From Flaveria trinervia (taxonomy: Eukaryota; Streptophyta; Magnoliopsida; Asterales; Asteraceae): a DNA stretch of 64,000 bases. The stretch is taken from NCBI GenBank assembly GCA_025506515.1, contig CM046451.1:47379212-47443211 (forward strand). Reading direction: 5' to 3'. Shown in pieces: positions 1 through 10,742 of this stretch. The notes under the pieces were generated by a model. It was not told where the DNA came from. It worked only from the letters and a program-made list of their open reading frames with translations, and searched no databases. Positions within the stretch are counted from its first letter, which is position 1. Every line of letters begins with the position of its first letter. The translations under genes were made by a program, and so were the position numbers.

Positions 1-465
1 GTAAAAGTTTAGACGGATGCGAGTTTCCAAACCGATCGTGATGATTCACGGTCACAATCGGGATATATTTTCATTCTGAATGGAGGAGCGGTCTCTTGGA
101 AGAGCTCCAAACAGGATGTGGTGGCTCTATCAACTATAGAATCAGAATACGTCGCCGCCTCATTGGTAGCTCAAGAAGCTGCATGGTTGAAGAAATTCAT
201 TGCCGATCTAGGGGTTGTCCCGTCCATTCAGGACCCCCTAGAGATCTTTTGTGATAACGAGGGTGCGATTGCCCAAATCAAGGAACCTCGTGCTCATCAA
301 AAGACTAGGCACATTGAGCGGAGATTCAACTACATACGAGATGAAGTTGAAAAGGGAAATATATGTATTCACAAAGTTCACACGGATCAAAACATTGCGG
401 ATCCTCTCACGAAGCTCCTTGAAAAGGCAAAGCATGAAGGTCATACTTGTGCCATGGGACTTTGA
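1..465 (+). pseudogene. Copia pol C-terminal fragment, RNase H
   Basis: Read in frame 1, this is the Ty1/copia RNase H that removes genomic RNA during reverse transcription. The segment TDASFQTDRDD is followed by SGYIF, then ALSTIESEYVAAS (the usual Copia A-S-S-T-A-E-S-E-Y position), FCDNEGAIA, KTRHIERR and ADPLTK. These are the family's conserved blocks in the normal order. A TAG at 10-12 interrupts the frame just upstream of the DAS block, while the remainder to the TGA at 463 is open. The first half of pol is outside the window. In E the same region is more decayed. It is a fragment of a dead or unprovable copy, not a host gene. Confidence 0.9.
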
Positions 466-1261
466 TATTCTAGTGATTGGATTTGATCTGTAATTTTGTA
501 TTTGGATATGTGGAACCTTTTATTATTTGAATAAAATTATTAGGTTATAATGTTTCAATTAATATTCCAATTTAGCATGTTTAATCCATGATTAAATTGT
601 TTACTCTAAATGTCCGTAGTCGTTCAGACTTGTGGGAACAAGTGTAAGGGTAAGATTGTTATGAACTTGGATTGGTTGATATTCATAAGGATGAATATAG
701 AGCAATAGGTTGCTATCAAGGTTCATAGATATTTGTGGGATACAAATATTGGACTAACCCGCATCTCAAATTTTACTACATGGAATCTTATTAATTGATC
801 ATAAGTAAATTTGAGTAAAGGCGAATATCATTTGGTATCCTCAGACCTGAGATACATATTGGGTTTTGATATTCACCAAGTGTCATACCTTGATCTGGTT
901 ATCCACTGTTTTGAAATAATGGACAGTACATGAGACTATGTTCAGGTGTGACATAAGGTGATTGTGAGAAACGTATGTAGTCAAGATGGGATTTGTTCCT
1001 CTTATTCATTGAGAGTTAGATGTCTAAGGCCTGGATAAGTTAAATCAACAAGGAATGATCACTCTATGTCCTTGGATTTAACATGACATCTGTAACAAAA
1101 GGATAGATGATTAATTCACCTAAATCATTTCAAGTAGGATACTTGAATGGGATGATGTTATTGAATGGCTATAAGTCATGCGTATTAAGGGTAGTAAACC
1201 GTTGTTAGGCGGTATTTACTGCTTGCATCAATCTTCTATGAATCTTGTGCAAGTGGGAGAT
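466..1261 (+). other. Non-coding 3' tract of element L, ending in a polypurine tract
   Basis: This roughly 800-bp stretch between pol and the LTR has no open frame of note. It can nevertheless be followed into the matching tract of E (17106-17897). Shared blocks include GGATGAATATAGAGCA, TGTCTAAGGCCTGG, TTTAACATGACATCTG and the end CAAGTGGGAGATT. The last of these, at about 1250-1261, is the polypurine tract that primes plus-strand synthesis and sits directly before the LTR. Conservation without coding is discussed in the findings. Confidence 0.75.
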
Positions 1262-2160
1262 TGATGGATTCTATATTCCTAAGACACATAGAACATTGAT
1301 GCGGTTAGTGTGTCATGATCCAAGTCGGGCTATACCCAATAACAAGCTTTGCAATCATCAACAATTATTCAATTGATGATATGATCATGCAATTAAATAA
1401 TAACACCAAATTTAGAAAATGGGTTTTCTAAATAAGTTGCATATGGGATGGAACAACTTAGTGTTATTTAAGTTAGTTAGATAACATTAAATAATAAAAG
1501 AGTGTATAAGTTATACAATTAAAAGTTAATTGTACAACTTATAAGGGACTAGTTTTATAAAATTGTTTGATTAAGTTTTGGGGGGAAAACTTTTATTTGG
1601 AGGCCCATTCGGTCGTCCCCCTCTCCTATGAGAGGTTTTTTTACTTTCTTGTAAACTACAACTTTGATTACTAGTCCAACACTCAAGACATCCATCTCTT
1701 TCACACATGCAAAACACAAGTTAGAAGCTCCAATCTCTCTCTCAAACTCTCGAGTTCCAGTAGTCTTTGGAGAGGTATTGGAGTCATTTTGGTGTTCATC
1801 TCCCTAGCAAGAAGAGGTGTTTGCAAGTATCTTGGGGTATACAAGCTTGAGGGTTCCTTTCCTTGGAGCCTTGGCCGAGTTTTAAGCATCTATTTTTCCT
1901 TTTGGTCGACTATCAAGTTGTTGAAAGGTAGTTTTTTCACAGCTCATTGTAGCTGTGATTTTATGTACATTTACATATGTTTCATAGCTTTCTTATTCAC
2001 ATATAATGATCCTTTGATTTTGGGTTTGTTTTATACATATATATGTCACCATAAGAACATGAAATTTTAGCTTTATAATCATGTTTCAAAATCATTGCCG
2101 CTGCGTTTTTCTGAACGTTTAAAAGGTTAAACTTTGTTTTATGTTCTAACAAACTCAACA
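1262..2160 (+). repeat. 3' LTR of element L
   Basis: The LTR starts TGATGGATTC right after the polypurine tract and ends ACTCAACA at 2160, giving TG...CA ends and 899 bp. It aligns at both ends and in scattered internal blocks with the LTRs of E (930 and 927 bp); for example both have a GGGGGAAAAC block and a CTGCGTTTT...GGTTAAACTT block near the 3' end. The reading frames inside it are chance. Confidence 0.8.
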
Positions 2161-2900
2161 GGATCAACATGAAAAAGGATCAAATTAAAAGAATCCCAAT
2201 GAGGATCAGTGAACATGAGATTTCATGACTTAAGTAACCTGGTAAGAAAAGTTGTGAAAAAGTTCTACCATGCATTGTATAAGGAGGGTTGATCATTTCA
2301 AGCTTATGTGTGTGAGGTACACATTGAATAACAAATCAACCAAAGCATGATAAAAGTCATTTGCATCAAAATATCAACCAGGTATGAGTTTAAGAGGACA
2401 AACATATATTCAATCTTCAAGTTCATAATCATATCCATTTAATCATAAAGGATGCACATGTGTAATGTAAGATTGATATGATCCCTACAAAGAGATTTTT
2501 CTCTTCATTAGTAATATTAATCAAAATAGTATTCAAAACTTTTAAAATCTTTAAAGTTTCTCTTCAAATATGGACATAAACTTTAGGGGGAGTAATTTAA
2601 AATTTTTGAGTAAGTTCAAATTTTAGTTTATTAACTCAACTTTGAAAAACAAAACAAAAGGAATTTTAGTTGGTGTTGTTGCAATAAGTCATACCATTAT
2701 ATCTCAGCTTATGCGTATTCTTAGAAGCATGATAAGCCAAAGATCTGTCAAAATTAGGAAACTTGCATCAGTTGTAACATACAAGTTAATCCAAGCAAAA
2801 ATTGACAACTCCAACAGCCAACTTCATAAGAAAAATCAATCAAGGCACCTCTTCATAAGATGAATAATCAATTCAATCACATTAACTTTTGATTAAGTTC
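2161..2900 (+). other. Post-pol non-coding segment of element B
   Basis: AT-rich DNA without a convincing gene. It holds the PPT-like run at 2581-2592. The short open frame at 2642-2863 has no recognisable motif and is probably chance. Confidence 0.5.
2581..2592 (+). other. Internal polypurine-tract-like run in element B
   Basis: CTTTAGGGGGAG resembles the true 3' polypurine tract of the same element (CTTAGGGGGAG, 8273-8283) and lies about 5.7 kb before it. Element A has the same run just after its pol stop (23925-23936). It may be a central polypurine tract or a relic of an earlier 3' end. Confidence 0.5.
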
Positions 2901-3650
2901 AAAAGGTAATGCAGGTAAGTGCATTAGTTAATGCCGGTGAAGGTAACCCATGCATATAACTAATGCGGGTAACAACAATTTTTGAAGTACAACTAATGTG
3001 GACAATGATTTTACTCTACCGCATTAGTGTGTGAAGTGAACGTGAAGTTTACTCTACTGCATTTGATACAGTTAACAAATGTGTATGAACAAGTCCCTAT
3101 CGCATTTGATACAGTGATGTGTTGACTGTCAACCGCATTTGTAGTTGTACACATGGAATTTGTTCTATCGCATTTGCTACTGCATATTTGGATATGGTAA
3201 AACAAGCCATTCAACCGCATTTGATACAATGTTATTCCGCATTTACTACAACCAAATGCGGATAGCCAAAATTTCTAGTTTAACTTCCGCATTTGCAACA
3301 GTATACAATGCGGACAGTCAGAATTTCTAGTTTAACTTCCGCATTTGCAACAGTATACAATGCGGACAGCCAAAATTTCAAGTTTAACTTCCGCATCTGC
3401 AACAGTGCACAAATGCGGATAGAATAAAATGAAGAAACAAAACTTCCGCATTTGTAATAGTAGAGTAATGCGGATAGTCAGTCAAAAATTAAGCCTTCCG
3501 CATTAGTTACAGCCACAAATGCAGATGACCAAAAGTAGTCAAATGCGGAATGTCAATGTCAAAAGTTCGTCTTCTGCATCTGCTACAGTTAACAAATGCG
3601 GGTCACCAAAATCAAACAAATTAACCTTCAGCATTTGCTATAGTGTTGAC
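2900..3650 (+). repeat. Array of CCGCATT...AATGCGG dyads in the B spacer (about 52-bp period)
   Basis: More than a dozen copies of CCGCATTTG (and variants) alternate with the complementary word AATGCGGA. The best-kept units start at TTCCGC at 3285, 3337, 3389, 3444 and 3496, a spacing of 52-55 bp. Each is an imperfect inverted repeat: CCGCATTTGCAACAG..., then AATGCGGACAG. The same half-sites and nearly the same period recur in the B LTR (8405-8730). The array precedes a TATA-like box, which suggests an upstream promoter element. Confidence 0.85.
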
Positions 3651-3696
3651 TGTATCTGCTTGTAAACTTGTAAAATTTTTCAAATTGTATTATTTG

Positions 3697-3708
3697 ACTA
3701 TTTAAAGG
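3697..3708 (+). promoter_or_regulatory. Candidate internal TATA box of element B
   Basis: ACTATTTAAAGG lies about 45 bp after the last dyad and 500 bp before the accessory ATG at 4207. The sequence between holds a CAT-rich leader (ATCATCATCATCATCATC at about 3793) and ends in TTATGCAG just before the ATG, a good 3' splice-site match. An internal promoter with a spliced leader is an inference; A and C have TATA boxes at the same place in their spacers. Confidence 0.5.
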
Positions 3709-4206
3709 AATTCGAACATGTCATTTAATACTTTTCAAATTTGAGAGAACTTATAGTGAGACGACCGCAAAACTACAGTACACCACCATCAATCATCATC
3801 ATCATCATCACAAACATTCAAAGATCTTGTTGTGTTTCATCTTTAAACATTCTTGTCATCGATTCAGAACAGCAGTTGTTTCAAAGATAAGTTATAACTT
3901 CAACAGATTTTGAAACCAAAACCTAAGTCTCGAACTGTTACCCTAAATCAACGATGAACCAGAAAATTATTGAAGAACACCAAAATCAAACTCATTAAGT
4001 GATGTAATACACATTTTCGATGTCAATAAACATGTAAATTGGTAGGAATTCAACTAATATTGAAAACCATGATAACCATGTTTACTGAGAAAAACAGAGC
4101 AATGTGAAAAGGAAAACTGTGAAACAAATCAAAGTCACATTAACAAATCAATGCAAAATTAAAGTCAAAATTGTGAACTAACACATATGTCTCTTATGCA
4201 GATTAC

Positions 4207-7200
4207 ATGGTAAACCTTACATGGAGCAAGCTCCATAATGTCATCGGTTATCTAAACCTTGATGTGCCTGAAGCAAAAGGTCTCAGAGATATGATAAGAT
4301 TCCTATCTACCACAAGGGTAACATATGCCATAACAGTAAGACCAACAATCTATGAGAATCCCATCAGGTCTTCCTGGGAATCAGCTGAAGTGGTTGAAGA
4401 AAATAGAGTGAAAACTCTAATTGGCAAGATCAACACTAAACACACTCTGAGGATCACAAAAGAATCAGTTAGAAGATGTCTGCAATTCAATGATAATGCA
4501 GATGATCCTCTTGAATTGGATGATGAGGAGATAACCACATTTTTCTCTGAAATTGGTTATGAAGGGAGTTATGAAGCCAAACAGATAGTCAAAGGATTAG
4601 TGGATCTGCCTTGGAGATTCCTAATTCATATGTTCCAACATTGTCTGTCTAAAAGGAAAACAGGATGGAATGACATTCCAGTCCTCACATCTTCTATAAT
4701 TTGTGCTCTCTGCACCAACAGAAAATTTAACATGTCTGCATATGTATTCAATGGCCTAATCTCCAATATTCAAGAAGGGATGAGATACAAGTTTCTAATG
4801 TACCCCAGATTCATTCAATGTCTAATCAATGAATCATTTCATGACATTGTTAATGAAGGACCAACTCTTAACATTCCTTATTATGATGCAAGGTCCTATA
4901 AGTACATCAAAAAGAAGGACCCAAGGAACTTCTACAGTGGTGCCCCTTCACCCCTTCTTCCTTCGATGATTCAACAAATACACCAAGCAGGTCAAGCACA
5001 ACCACCTCCACAACCAATAGCTCAACCATCACCAATACCATCACTAATACCATCACCAATACCATCACCAATACCATCACCAATACCATCACCAATACCA
5101 TCAACAATACCATCACCAATACCATCAACAATACCATCACCAATGCCATCACCAATATCATCACCAATACCATCACATTACCATCACCAATACCATCACC
5201 AATGCCATCACCACAACAAATACCACAACCTTCTGCACAACCATTTCTTCAAACATTACCTCAACCATCATCACTTCATCCTTACCAACCTTTACCATCA
5301 TCACTTGATCACCTTGCTGAACCAGAAGGATCAACAAGTGCATCCAAATCATCCAAATCATCTTCTGATGAGGAGGATCATCGTGATCGAACCAAAGCTG
5401 TGAAAGAACCTTCTAAGGCTTCTCCTTCAGAGAGCTATGCTGAATCAAACATCAATAGGCCTGATGAAAAAAATGAATTAATAACTAAGTTATTACTCAA
5501 AGTAGAAAGGATGGAAAGAACATTAAACAGGAGAGCAGGAATTATAAATGACAGAATCCTAGAACTTGATGAGAAAGAAGGTGAATTGAAAGATCTTAAA
5601 GAAAAATATGCAGTTGAAAGAATGGAACAAGCCAAAGAGATTGAAAATTTAAAAGCTGCACTGAAACACTCAAGAGAAGAAGTGAGTGGGCATATAGATA
5701 CTCTTGAAATACAAACTATTGCCATGGAGGAACAAGAAAACATCATAGAGGAACAAGCTGATATCATCTCAAAACTGGAAAAGGAAATGAGAGCAAGAAC
5801 AAAAGAATATCCGAGCTTGAAATGATGATTAAAAGAACTGATGTGAAGGATGATGATGAGAAAGAAGAACAAAAGGATGATGATGAGGACAACAACTTAA
5901 TAGATGAGAATGAAGAACAAGTGGATGATGAAAGTCAAACTGAGATCAAAGACCAGAGCCTAGACATGGTAGTGTATTCTGGAAACACTGGTCATTCAGA
6001 CTCAGAAAAGGGTGAATTTGAAGAACTCTTCAGTGCTTTGGATATTTGTGCTCTGAACAATTCAGCATTGATGATGATTTTTGGGAATTTATAAACAATC
6101 AAAGAACTGAGGCAGAGCCTATTGTATTTATTCCCAAATCACCAGTGCCATTGGAAAAGAAATTAACTCTGCAAATTGTCTCTGTCATATCATTAACTGA
6201 AGAACAAAAAGAGGAACTAAAAGAAAGATATGAACAAGAAAGGAAAGAAGAAACTGTACCTGAACAAAGTGAAATGAAGGATCAAGAGCCAAGTACAGCT
6301 GAAAAGGTCCCTGAACTAGAAGATCAAACTGAAACCTCTAGCCCTCAACTTCAAACTTACTCACGAAAGAGGAAGTATCTGGCTGAAAAAGCTAAAGGCA
6401 AGAGACCAATAACTGAAGACGAACCATCAAAGAAACAAAAAGATGACCAAGAAGTTTAGCAACAATTGCTGAATTTTGGAAGAACATGAGCAGGCAGAAG
6501 CTCAGTTGAAACAGTTGGCCAGAGCAATTGATTTAGAAGAAGGAGAAATTGCTGATAAAGATGAAGTTAAAAAGGATGTTCTAATGGACATCCTATTAAA
6601 GAAGAACAGTCAGTAGAAGACATGGTAACTAAAGCTCAAACTGATGACTTGATGATTAAAGCCATGTTTTTGATCAATCAAGGCTATGATCCTGATGAAG
6701 TGTTTGCAATGACGTATGAGAGAATGAAAGAGGAGGAAGAGAAAGTGAAACTGTTGCTTGATCCAACAATAACCGTTAATATGAGAAGACAATGACAAAG
6801 GACACTCCAAAACATAAAGACTCATCCTTGAAGAAATCCACCAGGTATGAAATTCCACTGCCAAGAAGGGGTCCTCTACAAAATCTGTCACAAATGAAGA
6901 AATCAACCTCATCCCATGAATCGTTATTTCCTTATCCTTATAACATGTCTGATAAGGAAATGAAGGAATATCTCTCAAGTCAAGGATTCATAAAAAGAAA
7001 GATTGCCAACATGAAGACAAATTCTTTAAGGGCTACAACACTTCAATTGAATAATGAAAAGAAAGATAAACTCAAGAAACTGGAAGAAGAGTTGACAAGG
7101 ACCAAACCCAGAAGCAGAATGTCAGCTGAAGACATGATGTTGAACATAAAAGACCAAGAACTACTAGCCCCAGTGCTCCATAAATGTCCTGAATGGTTTG

Positions 7201-7941
7201 TAGAACCATCTCAGTTGAAGCTGCAAGAAGGACTGACTACTGCTGAACTGATCAGAGGGGTATCTACTCCCAAGGGGAAGATAGATCAGAAGATAATAGC
7301 ATGGATGTATGATAGCACCTGGAACATGTTCATGGTGAAGAGAATCTCAGGGCTAGTACAATTCTTTACAGAGTACTCAGCTCTAGTAAATGCCCTTGAG
7401 ATTCATGATTTGAAGGAGCTAGCTCAACTTGAACCGATCAATCATGCAGCTATGTTCAGGGGATACAAATTTGAGAATATACTTAAGATTTTTAGAAGGA
7501 CAAACAACTTCAATTCATTAAAGACAATTTGCTTAAGAAAAGATAAAACTTTTGTCAATCCCCTGGATAAAAAAAAGGGGGAAGCAGAAGAAATTGTATT
7601 TCCTGAGTTGAAGGTAAAGCCAACTGAGTCTTTAAAGAGGAATGTAGTGTCTGGTACTCATTCTTCCACTCCCATATCAAATGTGTACTATGATGAGAAA
7701 ACCTATGAGCTGGTGATAGGAAGGAAGTAGGGAGGAAAAGAAGGAGCTGACATCAGACATTTTAGTGGATATGAAGTAAGACTACTTGATGAATCATACA
7801 TCCACTACATTTATACCAGGCACTTCAGGGAATCAAACAAGAAATTAGGTGAACAAGACATGCACTTCTTTCTGAAATGCATCAAGTTGTTAAAACTGGC
7901 CTATGATAGAATAAAGATTAAAAGAGATAAAAGAAAGAAAT
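4207..7941 (+). pseudogene. Accessory gene of element B (post-pol ORF, decayed)
   Basis: Function unknown; this is the extra gene downstream of pol seen in giant SIRE-like Copia elements. The order is: a globular N-terminal domain (4207 to about 4920) with RPTIYENPIRSSWES and ITKESVRRCL; a proline-rich IPSP linker (5023-5205); an acidic/serine stretch; a coiled coil (about 5460-5820, from NELITKLLLKVERMERTL on); a K/E-rich part with KRKYLAEKAKGKRP; and a C-terminal domain (6792-7730) with KIDQKIIAWMYDSTWNM, LAQLEPIN and a tail YDEKTYELVIGRK. Frame changes occur near 5177 (in the linker), 5805, 6070, 6460-6600 and 6790, so it is not intact. A and C carry homologues with the same plan. The start at 4207 is chosen because TTATGCAG-ATTAC precedes it and A has a matching context. 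Confidence 0.75.
5023..5205 (+). repeat. 12-bp minisatellite in the B accessory gene
   Basis: About fifteen copies of CCAATACCATCA (some CAACAATACCAT) encode repeated Ile-Pro-Ser-Pro. A one-base loss near 5177 (CACATTACC for CACCAATACC) moves the reading frame, so the downstream coding continues in the frame open from 5202. The long opposite-strand frames here (4907-5361) are mirror artefacts of the repeat. Confidence 0.85.
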
Positions 7942-8272
7942 AGAAAACACCACTATAACTTGGAAAAATTGTTAAGCTTGAAGTGGATATGGGAGGGAGT
8001 TTATTGATTCATAGAGATGATCTTTCAACAATCTCCATATGGGAACGATTTCTCTGAAAAAGTTACCAATGGAAGCCATCTACAACATGAGCAAAATGAA
8101 AATACATGTGCTAAGTAGAGACAGGATGTCAGAAGCAACTGATTTTGAAAACATGATCAAGGCCATTCTGGATCCCACTAAAGCAGCATTCATACTACCT
8201 CCTGAAGACGCAACTAAATCTTCACAACATCAATCACCTCCTAAACATTGAGGAAAACTAGGCTGTATAATC
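7942..8272 (+). other. 3' end region of the B accessory gene
   Basis: Between the last stop of the C-terminal domain and the polypurine tract there is a 70-residue open frame (8039-8251) with no motif I recognise. It may be the extreme C-terminus of the accessory protein in another frame, or trailer sequence. Confidence 0.35.
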
Positions 8273-8283
8273 CTTAGGGGGAG
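8273..8283 (+). other. 3' polypurine tract of element B
   Basis: CTTAGGGGGAG followed three bases later by TGTTGCACC, the presumed LTR start. AGGGGGAG is the same tract used by C (opposite strand, 30056-30066). Confidence 0.7.
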
Positions 8284-8404
8284 TATTGTTGCACCCTGAA
8301 AGGATCATACATGCCAACTCAATGGGTGAATTGATGATTGTTCAGCTGGAATCCCACAAGTCCAAGATGCAATGCGGATGAAGATCTGCAAGAAAAATTA
8401 CAAG

Positions 8405-8730
8405 TGTTATCTTCCGCATTAGTCAATGCGGAAGACAAAAATCTGATGTGGACAAGTGTTTACTCTTCTGCATTAACTAATGCGGAAGATATAATACGTA
8501 TGCTGATAAAACAAGTTACTCTTCCGTATTGACTAATGCAGAAGAACAAAAGAAGATGCGGACAAGACTTTGATCATCCGCATTGACAAATGCGGATGAC
8601 CAACCAAATGCGCACAAGTATTTGTTCATCCGCATTAACCAATGCGGATGACCAACTTACTACTGCTGATGATCAAGTGGAAATGCTGATCAAGATTATC
8701 TCATCCGCATTTGTCAATGCGGATGAACAA
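8405..8730 (+). repeat. Dyad array in the B LTR (about 54-bp period)
   Basis: Near-perfect palindromes: CTTCCGCATT-AGTC-AATGCGGAAG at 8411, then variants at 8465, 8521, 8575, 8627 and 8702. Arms are 10-12 bp with a 4-6 bp centre. Spacing is 54, 56, 54, 52 and 75 bp. Arms and period match the B spacer array at 2900-3650. Confidence 0.9.
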
Positions 8731-8816
8731 GCAGAGATGCGGATCAAGACTTAGACTAGTTTCTGATGTAATAGGTCAGGGGTAGTTTAGTCATTTTGTA
8801 AAGGCATCTTGTCTTG

Positions 8817-8827
8817 TCTATAAATAG
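8817..8827 (+). promoter_or_regulatory. TATA box of the B LTR
   Basis: TCTATAAATAG lies about 90 bp after the last dyad. This is a strong plant TATA box and probably sets LTR transcription starting near 8850. Confidence 0.7.
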
Positions 8828-9154
8828 AATAGTTTACCTCGTACTGAGGTGACGACTGATAGATAGAGAATTTTTTTGTTGTAATTATTCTCTGTAACTT
8901 ATCAACTTTCATATATCAATACAAACCGCATTTATGAGTAATTTTCTTGCTTGAATGTCCTTTGATTGTTTGTTTCCGCCACTCAATCATTGACTTGATT
9001 ATCATATTCGATTCTCAGTAAGAATATCACTCTTACTCAAACCCATTAATTTCGTCATACGGCAGATTAGGGTTTCTGGGTAAATCGTAATTCGTGTCTA
9101 AGTGTCAAAAATTTGAAAATTTTCAAACACAACATCCGTTAGTCGCACGAATAG

Positions 9155-9390
9155 CTCATTCGCACGATTGAGTCATTCGCATTGTCTATTCGTACGATTG
9201 AGTCATCCGCATTTTCATTTTGCACGACTGAGTCATCCGCATTGTCCATTCATACGACTGTGTCATCTGCATTGTCCATTCGCATGACTAAGTCGTCCGC
9301 ATTGTCCATTCGCACGACTAAGTCGTCCGCATTGTCCATTCAGACGTTTGACTCATCCACATTATCCATTCGCACAAGTGAATAACTCCA
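9155..9390 (+). repeat. 30-bp tandem repeat in the leader of element A
   Basis: Seven units in exact 30-bp register start at 9161, 9191, 9221, 9251, 9281, 9311 and 9341. A typical unit runs CGCACGACTAAGTCGTCCGC then ATTGTCCATT. Each holds a TCGCACGA-type centre, the word of A's other arrays, and also TCCGCATT, the half-site of element B. The 67-residue open frame across it (9182-9385) is a ten-residue translation of the repeat and not a gene. Confidence 0.85.
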
Positions 9391-9507
9391 TTCATTTGAG
9401 TCCATTTGCCTTGTTCATTCGCATTTTTCAATCACATAAGTGATCCGTACGTGTTGTTCATTCGCACGATTGAAACTGCATGTTCTCAAAGTACAAAGTT
9501 CATACAA

Positions 9508-10742
9508 ATGGAAGATCAGTTTTCAGCATTTACTACCAAGAAGGACTCACATATCCAGATCCTTTTGCTTCTGGAGAATGAGATAGGAAACCATAACAAA
9601 CCGCCAAAGCTTATAACGTTGGATGACTATGCACAATGGAACAACGGTTTGAAATTTAATTGAATGGAGTTGATTCCAAACTCTGGACATCTATTAAGGC
9701 TGGTTACACAACAATAGTCAGTGCTAATGGTATGAAGTTAACATTGGGAGGAATGATTGACACTCAGAAGATACTCTTCAATGCTGAGAAGAAAGTTTAC
9801 GCCTTGTTGACTCGGTCAATACCAAAATATATCTTACATCATTTTTCTAAGAATAAGCAGGCCAAAAAGCTATGGGAGGCATTAGGGAAGAGATACGAGG
9901 GGAATGCAACGTTAAAGGCACTAAAGGCTAAGGCTCTCAAGAAGGAATTTGATAATTTCTCCTCATTAGGAAATGAGAGCTTAGATGATGTCATTGAAGA
10001 GGTTCTACCATCTGATGAGTGAGCTGTATACTCATGGTGTAACTATGTCTATGGAAGATAAAGTTTCAAGCTTTGCAGATGGTTTGCCTAAGAAACGGGA
10101 TTCATTTGTGTCCAACTTGAGACAGAATGATATACTTGCTATATTGGACATAAATGACTTCATCATGAAGTTAAGGGAGAGGAACTGAGGATGAAATACA
10201 GGTTTAAGAAAAGATATTATGTTCAGAATCCTTCACTCTACAACCTGGTCCCCAATCCAACTAGTTCAGGAGCACCACTTCAAACAGCTTTTGTGTCTAG
10301 TTCCGCGGCTCCTTCTCAATCCACTGTTTCAGGACAACAAACGTCTGGGTCATTGTCTACCCAAAATATAGTGCCTGAAGCCAATACACCGAAGTTGAAC
10401 ACCGAGAATCTAGGTAATATCACAGTGGAGGTTGCGAAAGAGCACATGGATCTTCTTGCACTAGTGGTTCAATCGTATGATGGTTTAGTTGCTGGGAAGA
10501 TTGGAAATTGTCATCATACAGATGTAGACTACGAGCAGGTTGACGAGAACGAGCTGGAAAGGATGGATATCATGTGGGCTCGAGCAAGTGCAGTTAGACG
10601 AGCTAAAAAGTTTGTTAAGAAGACGGGTCAGAATCTAGTAGCCATAAAGGACACAACGTTTGGCTTTCACAAAACCAAAGTCACATGCATTAATTATGGT
10701 CAATAGAGGCATTTTAAACGTGATGTGTGAAGCCCAAGAAAT
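9508..10742 (+). pseudogene. Element A gag, first part
   Basis: Capsid-nucleocapsid protein of a Copia element. The start MEDQFSAFTTK at 9508 leads to LDDYAQWN, then NGVDSKLWTSIKAGY, KKLWEALGKRYEGN and LKKEFDNF, the conserved order of the plant Copia gag (UBN2-type) domain. A TGA at 9661-9663, a frameshift near 10018 and a further one near 10190 break it. At 10686-10727 a degenerate CCHC knuckle is seen (C-I-N-Y-G-Q-stop-R-H-F-K-R-D-V; two of the zinc ligands are lost). Element E inserted 15 bp after this point. Coding resumes at 18825. Confidence 0.8.

Larger units (their letters stand above)
1..2160 (+). mobile_element. Copia element L, 3' part only (RNase H, 3' non-coding tract, 3' LTR)
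   Basis: The left edge of the window cuts this element inside pol. What remains is the end of a Ty1/copia RNase H, about 0.8 kb of non-coding DNA, a polypurine tract and a 3' LTR. It is a divergent sister of the complete element E: the RNase H, 3' tract, polypurine tract and LTR ends can all be aligned by eye with E (16640-18824). It ends at 2160 in ACTCAACA, and different, B-type DNA begins at once, so L probably inserted into element B. The 5' LTR and target duplication lie outside the window, so the nesting is inferred. Confidence 0.85.
2161..9134 (+). mobile_element. SIRE/Maximus-like Copia element B, 3' part (spacer, accessory gene, 3' LTR)
   Basis: No gag or pol of this element is in the window; they would lie left of L. 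What is visible is a post-pol spacer with a polypurine-like tract (2581), an array of CCGCATT dyads (2900-3650), a TATA-like box (3697), a long decayed accessory gene (4207-7941), a 3' polypurine tract (8273) and a 3' LTR (8287 to about 9134) with a second array of the same dyads. The same order appears in A and C, which supports reading it as one element. Its right limit is set by the TG...CA rule and is uncertain. Confidence 0.7.
8287..9134 (+). repeat. 3' LTR of element B
   Basis: It begins TGTTGCACCC next to the polypurine tract. It holds a dyad array, then a TATA box, then a leader-like region, as expected of U3-R-U5. The right end is placed at AACACAACA (9134) because sequence with A-type words starts there. 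No 5' LTR copy is in the window, so the end is an estimate. No primer-binding site follows, which argues that this is a 3' and not a 5' LTR. Confidence 0.6.

Noticed and set aside
4907..5361. Minus-strand frames rich in Met-Val-Leu, looking like membrane segments
   Set aside because: Mirror of the CCAATACCATCA minisatellite in the accessory gene.
9182..9385. 67-codon frame with a 10-residue repeat
   Set aside because: Translation of the 30-bp leader repeat; not kept in frame outside it.
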